Below are positions 13,635 to 26,159 of a stretch of 64,000 nucleotides of DNA, one piece after another. The notes under the pieces are model-generated. The model was given only the letters and a program-made list of their open reading frames with translations, did no database searches and was not told the origin of the DNA. The DNA is taken from assembly GCA_050084515.1 (NCBI GenBank), contig CM114274.1, forward strand, positions 4,402,001 to 4,466,000, written 5' to 3'. Source of the DNA: Blasia pusilla. Lineage: Eukaryota > Marchantiophyta > Marchantiopsida > Blasiales. Each line of letters begins with the position of its first letter. The first letter of the stretch is position 1. Made by a program: the position numbers and the translations under genes.

Positions 13635-16600
13635 AGTAATGAAGTTGGCCCCTTTCTAAGATGCTTATATTTCTTGGTATGTTATGCTAAAATCTGGCTA
13701 AAGTATGAATGAAGGTAGAAGAATGTGATTGAAGATAGAATAGGGATCATTACAACAGAGATGTTAGATTTGGAGAAAAGGCTCTACAAGCTTTCAATAC
13801 AATGGTATACAAAGCGTGCAAAGTACTTGGTATTAGAACAAAAAATACCTATGTGGAAAGGATATTGCAATGATTGGATCAATTGAAGATGAAGAATCCG
13901 AAGGAATCTGTAATACAAGAATTCGTGCGAGACATTTTCAAAAGAAGAGGAGGGATAATTGGGATTAAGAAGTGTATGATGAGAATCGTAATAAATGTAA
14001 TTCCTTTTCGGTCCTCTTTATAAGTTTATTTATCACAAATAACATTATTTTAACATAATATGAATGTCGCACATATCCACATGACATTTAATAGAGTATA
14101 TTACGTGTACGTTCCATATGGTCCAATCCTAAAGGAGGTAGCGAAAAATTAAAATAAGAGTTAGATAAGAAAAAACACTAGAAGGACCGACCATTCAATA
14201 AGTTTGTGAGCATACCCTAAATTTTAAAAGGACTCATTCACTAATATGGGACATATCTTACAAAAATAGTAACCTAACTTCTTCGTTCTTATTATGGAAA
14301 ATAATAGGTAATTCTTAGAAGCAAAAATATACATCGTTAATGTTTTATTTTGGAGAAAAAGACATGTGTTATCAAAAGAGCAATTTGCAAAGATTAACCC
14401 CCAACACAAATAATAACAAAGATTACTGTTGGTTCATTTTTTGAGCCATGGGCCTCATAGAAGAACAAGTGTTATATTTTGGTTTAACAAAGAGGAAGGG
14501 AAAACGTTGGGTAGTACAATAAATTTTCATATTTTAGAAAAGAACAAGAAATGAATGAATACTAGGAAAAAGGGAGTTTTTTTTTTAATTCATGATGGAG
14601 ATTAATTGGGATCACGTGCTTCTTGATCCCAATCACATTAGCCGTTTCGTTCAAATTTTCCACAAAATTTTCCCTATTATTTATGAATATCGATTAAAAA
14701 GAAGTTGAAGTATGCGATCTATTGCAAGTTGAAAGGATAAATGATATAGGTAATTTCATATTCTTATAATTTTTTTCTAAATTACATCTCCCATGTGATC
14801 AATATTATGGGTCAAATTATTGTTTTGTGGTGGAAATTTTTTATATTGAAATTCCTAATAAACTTATGATAGTAGTTTCTAAATGGGATCTTGTATAAAT
14901 GGTGAAGCCTATTTCTTCACATCGTCTCTTTATGACTAATACTCAATAATATTTTTGCTAGTTCATAATTGAAGTATTCTCATATATGTGTTTTTAATTA
15001 CTTTATAAGTGATGATAATATGATTGGTACACAAATAATTTTTCTTACTATTTGTTTAATAATTATATGACTAAATGGATCTAATAAGTCATTCAAAAAC
15101 TCAAAACCAAGGGATTCATGAGTTGATTTTTTTTGCGCATAAGATTTTAACTGCTCAATCATAAAAATCAAGATTTTCTTCTAGTTTTTTGAGATAGATT
15201 GAAAGTAATCTTCTAATAAGGATGGGTAATTTTTTTCTTATATTTTCAATCTTTATTTTATTTTTAAGTAAATCATTGAAATTCTTGAAAGAGGAGTGAG
15301 ATTTTCACTAGCTGAATCAAAGTCTATGCCACTTATGAGCTCCTTTAACATTTTCCTTTACGTGACTCTATCTGATTTTAATACATTCTAAGAGGATTTT
15401 TGTGAAGGATCTGTTCAATATCAAGGATATGACAAAGAACAATATATTCCAATCATAAGACCATGATCAAGAACTTCAAGAGTCACCTTGCATGATAATA
15501 ATCTTTAATTAGAAAATAAAATTTGTAGCTTTGAAAAAAAATCAAAGAATATGAAAAGTTGTCTAGCCCGCTTTTACCTTTAACCATTTGTCAATGACTG
15601 CTTGATTAAATTTCACATTGATATAAAAATTATATCTTTTGAATAATTAGTCATAGTTGTCACGGCTTTGCAAGGAGGAGACCACACAAACTATAAAAAT
15701 TTGATAATGTTCACAAAGAGTGTAAACACTAGGACTTTCTATAAATTACTTGAAAAAAGGAAGAAAGGTATTGTACAAGAATTTATAAAAAGAAGATGGG
15801 AAAACCCCAAAAAATGCAAGAAAAAGGAATTTAGGCTTCAAATAGTCAAATACCATGAACAAGTATATATGTTTGATCAATTGCAAAAGAGGACGTGATC
15901 TTAATTATAATCTAGAATAATAAAATAACACAATAGATTCCCTCAACATAATGAAAAGAAATAATTGCCCCCTAGCCATAATATTCTCCCATCTTGAGCA
16001 TGGCATAATAACCCATTTGCATAGATACTAGGTTCATCATGTTGAAGATATATGTATAGTATGGGTAATGGGTTTAATGCTTTTCAACAATAGGCTCCTC
16101 ATATGGAAGATATGTGTATAGAGGGAATGATGGGTTGAATGCTTTTCTATCATAGTGTACACATGTGCAACACATTAATTTTTCTCCTCTCTAAGGTAAT
16201 TTGAATAAATAAATATCGTTGCCTATTTTGCGAATTTTCTTGTAAAAGGAAATATTCTTCCCTATTCATGTTTCCAATTAAAAATCTACCTACGTATAGC
16301 AACCTATCTCCACCCTTAAATCCATTAAACTTGGAAGAATCCGTGTGAGCCATTATATACCATGTCATTGATTATCCTCTTTTGTCATATAAAGTCTAAT
16401 AGTGATGAGCTCAATATTAAAATCAAGACATTCAAGAAATATATATGTTGTCGCACGACTTGCATCCTTTTCATCATCGACAAGACTCCTAAAGTTAGAA
16501 ACCATACCTAGAAGCTAGATATACACATTATCAACTACCAAATTTTCAATACTAAATTTGCAAGTAAACTTTTAAGCTCTCCTTAGGGTGAGATTCAAAC

Positions 16601-17762
16601 CAAACCCAATCTCTTGGTGAAGTTACTTGGGTTACACACACCAAGGAAAATTTTAGGTGCTAAAGTATCTCTATGTGGATAGACTCAATAATCAAAAAAT
16701 GATCTCCAAGATTTTCTCTGAGGAGTAAATACATCCCTCTCACTCTCTCGAAGGAAAATTTTAGCATAATATTTGAGACCAGATATTCGATATGGAAATT
16801 TCAAGAATTCTTGGAAAATTTTTACGAATATTCAGATTTTTTCTTGCCACACAGGTAAAAAGTATATGTCACATCAATGATGGGGTGTCTATTGGGAAGT
16901 TTGGGATTGAATATTTGGGAAGTTTTAAAAAATTACTAAATATTTGATTTATGCATAACCTTGCTCCCAGGCCTCCCAATATGACTAGTGCATATAAATG
17001 ACCAACCAAGCCCTAGAGTCCAAGAATACATTGCATTTCCACAATATGAAAAAATATCAAATAAGGTTGAAAATTTAAAATTTTACCTGGAACATTAACT
17101 AGGCTAATATAAGCACAAATAGTTTCAAAGAATTGGGTTACATGACCTACTCATATAAGTTACCTTCTTTCTCAATATACTACCTTTGGTCTACAGGTAT
17201 TGATACTCAATCTCTTTGAGTATGCTACTTGGTTAGTACGAGTATGATGGGGAATCTTGTAGCTCTCGAGAGTTGCAAATTTTCAGGTATCTAGAGATAT
17301 CTTAAGCATCATTAACTTGTTGAGCTGTAAGATATCTGTAGATATTTGTGAACTTATGACTCTTGACAACTCCAAGATAATAGTTGGACATACACTGAGA
17401 ACTGCAATTTTCCATTTTTATGCAGATGTTAATGTAAGTATTATTTTATGTGAGGCCCTAAATTTTATGGTTGTTAATTAATTGTGAAACTTGCAAATGG
17501 GATTTTACCAATAAGAGAAAAACAAACCTTTTTATGGATATTTGCATAACTTTTTCTAGTCTTTTGGCGAGGCCGAATTAAAAAGCATGCACCATAAAAA
17601 TTGATCTTTTTCTTAGGAATTTAGAATCGTGTAAATGAGATAGAGAATTATAAAAAAGTGGAATAATTAATACAATACGGATGTATTATTTTTTTTCATT
17701 TATCTATAGTCAACTATTTAGAAAAGTACTACATACGTTGATATGCCCACACGTATTACTAG
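13635..17762. other. AT-rich region without identifiable genes
   Basis: A 76-codon Lys-rich open frame at 15668-15898 (NTRTFYKLLEKRKKGIVQEF, KRRWENPKKCKKKEF) is not recognised and has no supporting context. Nothing else is seen. Confidence 0.4.
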
Positions 17763-18143
17763 CAAGGTTACATATGACAAAGATCGTGTCCGCAGACTTA
17801 TGTCGGTGCGGGCTCGAGTACCTACGGCCCGTACCCGTTGTGTGGCCTACAACCAGGCCCATTGGACAGGCTTAAGCCCGCCCATACCAACTAGGGGCAT
17901 TTAGGGTGGTGGACCCTATGCGGGCCTAAGCTTGGTGCGGCGCCCCATGCAACCCGCCATATGAGCCGTGCGTGGGCCTGGTTAAGCGCAAGGTTAAGGG
18001 CCACACAATGGATGCATGCCGCATATATGCAATTAGTACGGGCTCCGTTAGCCCAGGTCTACGTGGTGGGCTCTCGGGGGGCTCACATACGGGCTCGGCA
18101 TGTCCGTCCCATGGATGGACTTGTTCGTTTCAATGCAACCTTG
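17763..18143. mobile_element. hAT-like non-autonomous element, copy 2
   Basis: Starts caaggttacatatgac and ends aatgcaaccttg. Flanks are attactag (17755-17762) and actactag (18144-18151), 7 of 8 identical. The interior is GC-rich (cgggctcgagtacc, ggctcggcatgtccg) in AT-rich surroundings. Confidence 0.88.
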
Positions 18144-18414
18144 ACTACTAGTTACATCTATATGGGCTATCTAGATAATTAGTTAGCACTATCTATCTAA
18201 TTTTCTTTCTCTGATGAGTGTGAGGGATACCTCTAGGAGTAGTTCACAACCATTTACGATTCAAGTTTGGTTTCGTAAAAGCTACGCTTGTGTCATAGCT
18301 AGGAGATGTGATGATCAACTATGGCTATGATCATACCTAAACTAATGTATGACTATGTCAATTGGATGATGAAGATGGACCTGGTTGATGTTCACGTGGT
18401 GGTGGTGATTGGTT

Positions 18415-18712
18415 GACGTTAAAAACATTTTCTTATGGAGCATGACTAATGAAATACAAGTCCAAACATACACACCGTCATTGGGAAAAACATTTTGCAA
18501 TGAGAGAATGAGTAGGGGTTGATCGCCTTCTTAAGTACATAGGGGTGTGTACAAGCAACCCTAACCCTAACCATAGTGTCTAGTTATTCTAATTACAGTT
18601 AAAATAATTATGCTTAATTGACTAACCAAGATTTAGATTTTCTATTTTATATGAATATCAAATATAAGAGTTTGTGTGTCAAATGAGCTTGACTATAACT
18701 CAAGCTTCAATA
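18415..18712 (-). repeat. 3' LTR of truncated copia element C (family B)
   Basis: Diverged homologue of the element B LTRs. Shared words are tgcaatgagagaatgagt, cttaattgactaaccaag and atgagcttgact. It ends cttcaata at 18712, next to a minus-strand purine tract (AGGAGAAG). The left boundary is approximate. Confidence 0.78.
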
Positions 18713-19562
18713 CTTCTCCTCAAGCGCATATCGATAGCTCTAATACCTAAATCGTTTATGATCATCTCAAAATTATCTCTAGACAATACCTTTTTGAAGA
18801 TATCATGAATTTGTTGATTTGTTCCTATAAACATGAGATCAATTTATTAATAATAAATTAGTGGTGCATCCCTACATGCTTTTTTTGAGCATGAAATACA
18901 TACAAGATGATTAGTAAACTTAATCCTTCTAATATTATCTACATATATTACACAAGGTCTTGAGTTATTAGCACCCATTGCAGTAAGTAATCAATGTAGC
19001 CATATCGCCTTCTATATTGCATTGGTTACTCCTTTGTTCTTAGCCTCTATTGAAGATAAAGCAACTTCGGTTTCTTCTTTGAAGCCCAACTTATAATTGT
19101 GCTTCCCAAGATGAAAGAATGGAAAGATGTAGAATGCTTATGAAACGCACTTCTTACCTAATCAACATCTTTGAATCCTTGCAGTTACTAGTTCAGATGG
19201 AGATTTAAATTGAAGCCTAAACTCAATAGAGAACTTCACATACCGTATAATCCTCCTCACAAAGCAATCTTACTAAGCAAAAAACATGACTCAAGTCTAG
19301 TCTTGTTACAATGAGATAGATCAAACTTCCAACCATGCGCATGTATATATTGAAGTTTTCCAGAAACTCTCATTTATCGATTATTAACTTCATGCTATGA
19401 TCTAACAACATAGAGATTTGCTTATAAGCTGTCATACCATATTTTGAAAGTATTTTAAGAATATACTATGGTTGTAATAATCACATGCTCTCTCCAAATT
19501 TGATAAACTCAACACCAAGGAAGTACTTGAGTTCTCTCAAGTCCTTCATATTAAAGTCTGCT
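18713..19562 (-). pseudogene. Truncated RT/RNase H of copia element C
   Basis: Collinear with 28777-29665 of element B. Protein motifs are badly broken but include FNMKDLRELKYFLGVEFIKFGESM (minus, 19485-19560), matching FDMKNLEEFKYFLGIQFIKVGESM of element B when read in pieces. Homology stops abruptly at about 19562. The 5' two thirds of this copy are missing. Confidence 0.82.
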
Positions 19563-20707
19563 TCTGACCCCCGAGAAGCTTTTCTACCCTTATCTCCCCT
19601 CTTCCTTCGCCTCTTCCCCAACCTACTTACTCCCTCATCGTCGTCCATCACCATGTCATACATTTCACACCTCTTCTTCTTGTAACCCTTCTACTTCTAT
19701 ATTTGTGCCAAAGTTTTGTTGCATACCTTGTGGTAAGGATTTTTCTCCTAATGGGAGCAATCGATCCATGTATGGGTTCTCAATCCCTAACCCAATACTA
19801 CCTCCTACATGCTCCTCACAACAAGTGTTTGGACTTGGTCAAGCCAAATTGACCTCCTTTGCTCCTTACATCCATGTCTCCTTTGTCCTAGACTCTACAT
19901 TCACATTCCTATTGCTCACCATGCCATCACTCAACGAACATTTCTTTGCCCATCAGAAAAGCTAGTGTGTTATCCTAGTACTCTTCCCACAATGGGTTTT
20001 AGTCCTCTCTCCAAGGGATGGTGTGACAAGTCATTGTGAAATCTCCATACGTATTCACCTCGCGCTGTATGTATGGGGATTGGGAGAATCTTCAAAATGA
20101 GCAATTACTTCGAATCGAGGCCTTAGATATGACTTATCCCATTCAACATGCCAATCATGGGAGGCCTTCAATACCAAAATACCTTTGAAAAAGTCTACTT
20201 TTGAGGCAATTTGGTGAGCTTTCACTTGCAATTCAAGCATTAGGTCCTTTCTCTCATATAGTTCCAAGTGTGGTCCTAATGACTCTCTTAGAAGCTCTTC
20301 ACTCTCCTTCAAGTAGTGATCACTAGAAGGAATATGGTGCTTTTAGCACTAAGGCACTTACAACTAGAGTCCAGTAAGACTAAAAGACAACTAATTGTAA
20401 CTAAAGAGACTTATGTGAACATGATATAGTATCACTTACTTACTAAGAATGACTTAGATTTTTTTAATATAATTGGTAAAATAAATTTCTTATTAATTAA
20501 TGACATGTCATGTAGAATGACTAGATTAGTGCAAAATAACTAAGACGTGGCACTTATGGTAAATTCATTTAAATTAAATTTTAATCCATAAAATGAGGTG
20601 AAAAAATAAGACTTGATTATCACTTGTCATAATTAAACAATTGCATTTAGTTAGAACTATAGTTGCTATTCTACAACTACTGCCAAGTTGGCAAATTAAG
20701 GACCTAA
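19563..20707. other. No gene recognised
   Basis: An 85-codon minus frame at 20055-20312 (RESLGPHLELYERKDLMLEL) and a plus frame at 19809-20039 are open but unrecognised. From 20340 to 20707 the DNA is AT-rich. Confidence 0.35.
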
Positions 20708-22795
20708 TTAATTAGGCCACGCCATTCTGTTTGGACCTCTCGTAGCCAACTCTATGGCGGAAAATAGTGGAGTCTGACTCACTCTAGGGGCCACCTCCAA
20801 CACTATGGTCGACACTGACTCCACTTGAGCCGGCATAGGAGTTGTCACTCCAACTCCTCGTGACGTCGATGTAGGTGTCTGAGCTGTAGTCACCATTGGT
20901 CGTCGAGGCACCATCGATGGTGTGTGTAGTGCCTCCAACAATGTGAATGACTGTGGAACCCTGGTCTGGCGTCCATCGGTCCCCTCCGGTGGGTCAATCT
21001 CAACTCCACCTCTCGATGGCTTGGTGCCTCTCGCAGCACCCCGAGTCACCACTACAGCCGCCTCAACCTGAGCTACATTACACATAAATCCCATACTCGA
21101 AAGATCCTCACCCGAGTCAAGGTAAGAGGTAGAAGCTGGGATCACACTAGCTGCTCGCGGCTCCGTGCCTTCCCTGATCTGTATTATCGTCATGGCAGCA
21201 ATCCTCTGCTCCAATTGATCGATGCGTGAGAGAAGTGCCAGCTCTGGTGCTCTTGCTCCATCTCCTCTGGCTGGTGGTGGTCCTCTACCACCACGTCCAG
21301 GAAGAACTCCCCGACCTCCTCCAAGACGACCGCCCCCAGGCCCTCGGCCTACCTTTGGACGTGCCTCTCGGCGAAGGTCAAAACATCTATCCCTAGTGTG
21401 CCCATATATGTGGCAATAGTCACACTGGTGTTGTGGTGGGGCCATCCTCTGTGGCTCCTAAGCAATCGGAGGCGCTCGTGGTCCTCTCCCATGATGTGGG
21501 CAGTCTCTCTGCTTATGGGCCCCTCCACACGTCCAACAAGACAACATCGGTCCCTGCTGAGCAACATATGTAGGTACTGGTCGTTGCCTCATAGGCTCAC
21601 GGTACCCGCCCTGCTCTCTCGTCACACTGGCCCGCTCCTATGGTATTGGTGGCACCTGTGTGGCACCTGTGTGGTCACCGTCGCTCGTGGACCCGTCGAC
21701 TCTCAAGAAAATCCAGTGGTCACTATCTGCTCCTCACTCATGTTGAGCTTAATACGCACAGACAACTCAAAGACCACCTTCAATGTAGGCTTTGTTGTGT
21801 GAATCAGCACCGCATCTCGGACTCTCCTCCATAGCTCTCGATCCAGAACCCCGTACCAATACTCGACTGACTGTGCCTCAATCACTCCATAGATAGCAAT
21901 GATCATCCTCCTCATGCGTGTGAATGCCTCTCTCAGATTCTCACCCGATCATCGCTGAAAATCCTATACCCTCTTCAGCTTGTTGGTGCGTACGCCCTGG
22001 TAGCTCTTTCCCAACTGTCAGAAGAACTCCACTGTGGGACTGAAGTTGGCTGGCCCTCTACCACTAGAGGTCTTTGCCACATCGCGTGTCTTACTGCCCT
22101 CCTCTCCATCTAGTCTCCGGGCTGATGGTGTGGGTCTCTCTCCTCTCACGATCCCATCATATGCCTCGCGACCACTAGTGGACACATACCCTGGAGCCCA
22201 ATACATCCGCCACGCATCGATCTCTATTGAATATAGTGATCAAAAGTCCATGTAGTCATCCATCAGAGGACCCTCCAAGTGCTGGAACAACCCCTTCCAT
22301 GCCATGAAAGGGTTGAACCGTGTCGGGGTCCATATCTCTTGGAAGTCGCACCAAGTGTCAAACTCATGGATAAAATCATCTAAGTCGATGGTGCCCACTG
22401 CACCCGAGAAATGATGCATGCCCCAATGGCCCATGTCGTCCATCTCTTGCCAAGTGATACTGCCTCCGTTTGCGATCTCGTCACCAGACCCGGTGTCTAG
22501 TGATGACAATCCAACTACGGATGGATGTCGAGGTAGCTCCTCACCGGTAACCCCTCGGTATCTCACTCCACTCCGTGTTACACCACTACTACTGCTCCCA
22601 CTACCCCATTCTTTCGAACCCAGGAAGAACGCCGTGATGACAACCCTGTCTCACCCGCTCAAGCACTCAGACTCATTGAGAGTCTCCCACACTCCTCACT
22701 AGCTCACCTATGCTAACATCAATCCCGTGATGACATACCCGACCTCATGCACACTCAACACTCGGGCTCACCATGAGCCTCCCACTATGATGCCA
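20708..22795 (-). pseudogene. GC-rich retroelement gag (two zinc knuckles), gag-only block
   Basis: Minus-strand frames in order: 22566-22240, 22206-22018, 21915-21703 (same frame with stops), then 21445-20708 after a frameshift. The middle part reads REAFTRMRRMIIAIYGVIEA, then YWYGVLDRELWRRVRDAVL, a retrotransposon gag core. The C-terminal part has a degenerate knuckle CWTCGGAHKQRDC (about 21530) and an intact CDYCHIYGHTRDRC (CX2CX4HX4C), then a Gly/Arg-rich and Ser/Thr-rich tail. A possible degenerate PBS (minus TGGCATCA) is at about 22787-22794. No protease, integrase or RT follows on the left, and no LTR is found on either side. GC content is clearly above the flanks. Ty3/gypsy versus another lineage is not settled. 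Confidence 0.8.
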
Positions 22796-22800
22796 AAACA

Positions 22801-25600
22801 TTGATCACTAAGTTGGGTTTGAATTACATTAAAATCCATTGTTGTCCCAATGGTTGCATGCTCTTCAATGGAGAGCATAAGGACTTGTTGAATTGCTCAA
22901 AGTGCAATTCCCCTCGGTATAAAGTGCAATGGAAAACAAAGATTGTTGTAAAGGTTCTCAAACACTTCCAATTATCCAGCGGCTAAAACGTATGTATAGA
23001 TGTAAGACCATCGCCAAACTAATGAAATGGACATTAGAAAACAAAAGTAGTGATGGTAAGGTGGGTCATGTTGGAGATTGTCGATAGTGGAAAGATATAG
23101 ATCAACGTTGGCCAGAGTTCATGAACCAACCATTGTAGTTGTTGATTAGGGCTCGCTTTAGATGGAGTAAATCCTTTTAGGGACAAGAGTTTAGTTTGGT
23201 CAACTTGGCATGTTGTTTTAGTGAACTACAATCTTCCACCATGGTTGTGTATAAAGAAATTCTTTCTGCAATTGGCTTTGATGATTCTTGGTAAGGAGTC
23301 CGTGTCTTCTTGTAACTTAGATGTGTATCTAGCTCCACTTGTAAACGAGTTACAGCTACTTTGGAAAGGAGTTGTTGCATATCATAGTTCTTGTCCTGAA
23401 GGCCAATATAAGTTCCTTCTGAGAGCCATCATCATATGGACTATCAGTGACTATCTTGGCCTAGGTGTGGTCTCTAGCCAATGTACTAAGGGAAAACTGG
23501 CATCCGTGATGTGTGGACCACAAGTAGATTCATATTATTCTAAACCCTTGCATAAGCCAACATTTCAAGGCCACCGACGGTATTAATATAGGAATCATCC
23601 TTAGAGGAGGATCCAATTTGCGCATCTTTTCAATTGACAGATTGAAAATCGTCCAATGCCCAAGCGCGTGACGAGTCATGACATATTGAGATGGGCTGAA
23701 ATGAAGAAGATATTTGATGAAACGCCTAGGCACAAGAGAGGTGAGCAGGTTTTGGTTGATCCCTACAAAGTGTATGGGGTCCAACAAAAGAGCATTCTAT
23801 TCGAACTGCCTTATTGGAAGGTGAGTAAAACCTATTGAAGATGTTTGCATTTTTCTTACTTATCCTACTTTCCATTTCTTGTGGTAATTTTTTTTGTAGG
23901 ATCTTGATAGTGGTTTCTTTGTTGAGTGCATGGATGAACCCTAAATTCAGATTATCCCTTCTTGATTATTTTACAGGATTTATTGATCGCTCATACCCTT
24001 GACACTATGCATTGTCAGAAAAATATTGCAGACAATATATTGAAAACCTTGTTTGGTATGAAAAACAAGGACTCGGTTCAAGACTTGGAGGCTAGGGGAA
24101 TTAGACGTCACTTGTGGCTTCAAGTGCATCCTAGTAGAGCATCCGTCAAGTTAAAACCTAAAGCAGATTACGTACTTTCCTTTGAGGAGGTTAAGGTATT
24201 TGATGCTAGGGTACAAAGTTTGAAAGTTCCTAGCCGTTATGTTGGTATTTTACAGAAACATCTTCTATGGAAGAATGTGGGTGCACTTAAGTCCCATGAC
24301 CATCATATTTTTATGCAACAACTTTTAACATTATTTTTTCGGGGACTCTTGAAAAGCCCAGTGAGGATGACTATCATGCGCGTGTCTAGAATTTTCCGAC
24401 ACCTTTGTGTTAAGACATACAACCTTGAGGATTTTGAATCCTTAAAAGAAGATGTTTCTACCACACTTTCCCTCACGGAGATACACTTTCCCCCTTCCTT
24501 CTTTGACGTGATGACTCACCTCCTTGTCCATTTGCTTGAAGAGCTTGATATTTGTGGTTCTGTTCCATGTCGGTGGATGTACCCTATGGAGAGATACTTG
24601 GGTGTATTGAAGAATTATGTCATATCACGTGCTAGACCAGAAGGTTGTATGGCCAAAGGATATCTACTTGATGAAGCTCTTGGTTTCATCACCGAATACA
24701 TGCAAAACTATGATGTTATACGAACAAGAGTTTGAGATGCGAGCGAGGACAAAAGAGTTATTGGCGAAGTGTTAGAAGGTGACAGGACCAAGCGGAAAAT
24801 GAGCTCTGAACTTCTTGAAGTGGCACATGCATACGTGCTCCACAATAGGGAATGTTTCACAATGTGGTTGGAGTAAGTACTAGTGTTATGCCCTTTCTAT
24901 CTAGTTTCCTTCTATCCTTTCTATTTCTATCGAATCAAATTATTTGGGCATGAAGAAGTAGCTACCTTTTGTACATTCTGGAGGGTGCAGGTTTTTAAAA
25001 GTGTGTCATCAATGGTTATTGTGCAGGAAGTTCAGAGAGGAGGGCAATGGGGATTCCACATTCTCTAAGTGGATCCATCAAAAGACCATAGAATGGATAG
25101 CTTCCGGCCATGCCGTTGATGATATGGTTGTAAAATTTTTGGTCCCACCTTCTCGATTTTATTTGTCATACAAAAAGATGAAAGCTTATGGAAACCATTT
25201 TAGGATAGATGATGGAAATGATTACACAACCTTTGATTCGGGGATTTCATCAATCTTTGAATCTCATCCGTCGCAGGAAGCCATTGCAAACCATTACATG
25301 CCTTAATTTGGCCTCTTGTCTGATATTTTAGTTATCGATTATGGCCGCTTAGAGCAGCCCATTATCTTGATGAGGGGAAAATGGGTCAATCTACATGGGG
25401 CTCCCGGGAACCCACGATGGTTTATGATGAGAATGGTTTCCTACTAGCCAACTTTAGAAAATTCTTGCCCTTGAATTCTAATCAGAATTCAAGGGCAAGA
25501 ATTTTCTAAAGATGAGCAATTTTCTTGGATCAGAATTATGATCCAAGTAAAGCAAGTATTCTATGGAGAGGTAGAAGATAGGCCATGCCAGGCTAGAGAG
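22801..25600 (+). pseudogene. CACTA (En/Spm) TNP2-type transposase pseudogene
   Basis: TNP2 proteins are DDE transposases of CACTA elements. Family motifs in order: LGLNYIKIHCCPNGCMLF and CNSPRYK (22801-22940); KVGHVGD; GLALDGVNPF (about 23148-23177, with the expected catalytic Asp); VVLVNYNLPPWLCIKK; NLDVYLAPLVNELQLLW; ELPYWK; DLLIAHTLDTMHCQKNIADNIL; and a C-terminal part GRLEQPIILMRGKWV then QVKQVFYGE. Two GT-AG introns can be placed from protein continuity: 23821-23976 joins ELPYWK to DLLIAHTLD, and 24873-25026 joins TMWLE to KFREEG. Frameshifts and stops lie between motifs. The 5' end is lost at about 22800, where an oppositely oriented gag block begins. Terminal CACTA repeats were not found. 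Confidence 0.88.
25453..25510. repeat. Perfect 27-bp inverted repeat with 4-nt loop
   Basis: The left arm 25453-25479 (starts tttagaaaattcttg) is the exact reverse complement of the right arm 25484-25510, with loop aatc. It lies inside the TNP2 pseudogene where the conserved ANFRKFL segment is read, so the right arm looks like a local inverted copy of coding sequence. Confidence 0.95.
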
Positions 25601-26159
25601 TTTTTATGCAAAAACAAGCACAATCAAGAAGGATAGTGGGGGAGAGTGTAGACCTATCAAGAAATGATAGCTTGCAACCTAAAGGGTTTGATGCTCATAC
25701 ATAGCTAGAGAGTGAAGTTCCTGACGTAACACTGGTTGAGGCAATACAACTATCAGATGCAGAAATAGCACTACAAAATATGGACTACACTACGAACAAT
25801 ATAGAGGATGGAAATGAAGGACTATATGAGGCTCTCCTACATCTGAGGATGAGAAGGAGCAAAATAGTAGCTCAGATAGTCAAGATGAATAGTCAGTTCA
25901 TGCATGTTGGTGTTATTCTATACAAGTAGGGCATCAACTTTACCTTGTAAGGTTTTAAGTGAGGAGGATTTTCAATGATAATAGTATGCCTTGGACTTGT
26001 GAATTTTGAGTTTTCTAAATGCTTTTTTGGATTTTGGATCTATATGTTTCAGATACTTTATCCAACTTGATGACCTATATCTTTTTTGAGAAAAAATTTC
26101 CTAGAAAATTACTTACAATCGGACCTTATTTGTAGTTTTACATTGGGTCCAATTTCATT

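Noticed and set aside
18555-18580. ccctaaccctaacc telomere-like words
   Set aside because: They lie inside a copia LTR and recur at the same LTR position in the other copies (28600s, 33670s), so they belong to the LTR and are not an interstitial telomere.
21222-21802. Plus-strand open frames over the gag block
   Set aside because: They are antisense to the GC-rich gag with its zinc knuckles and show no protein family.
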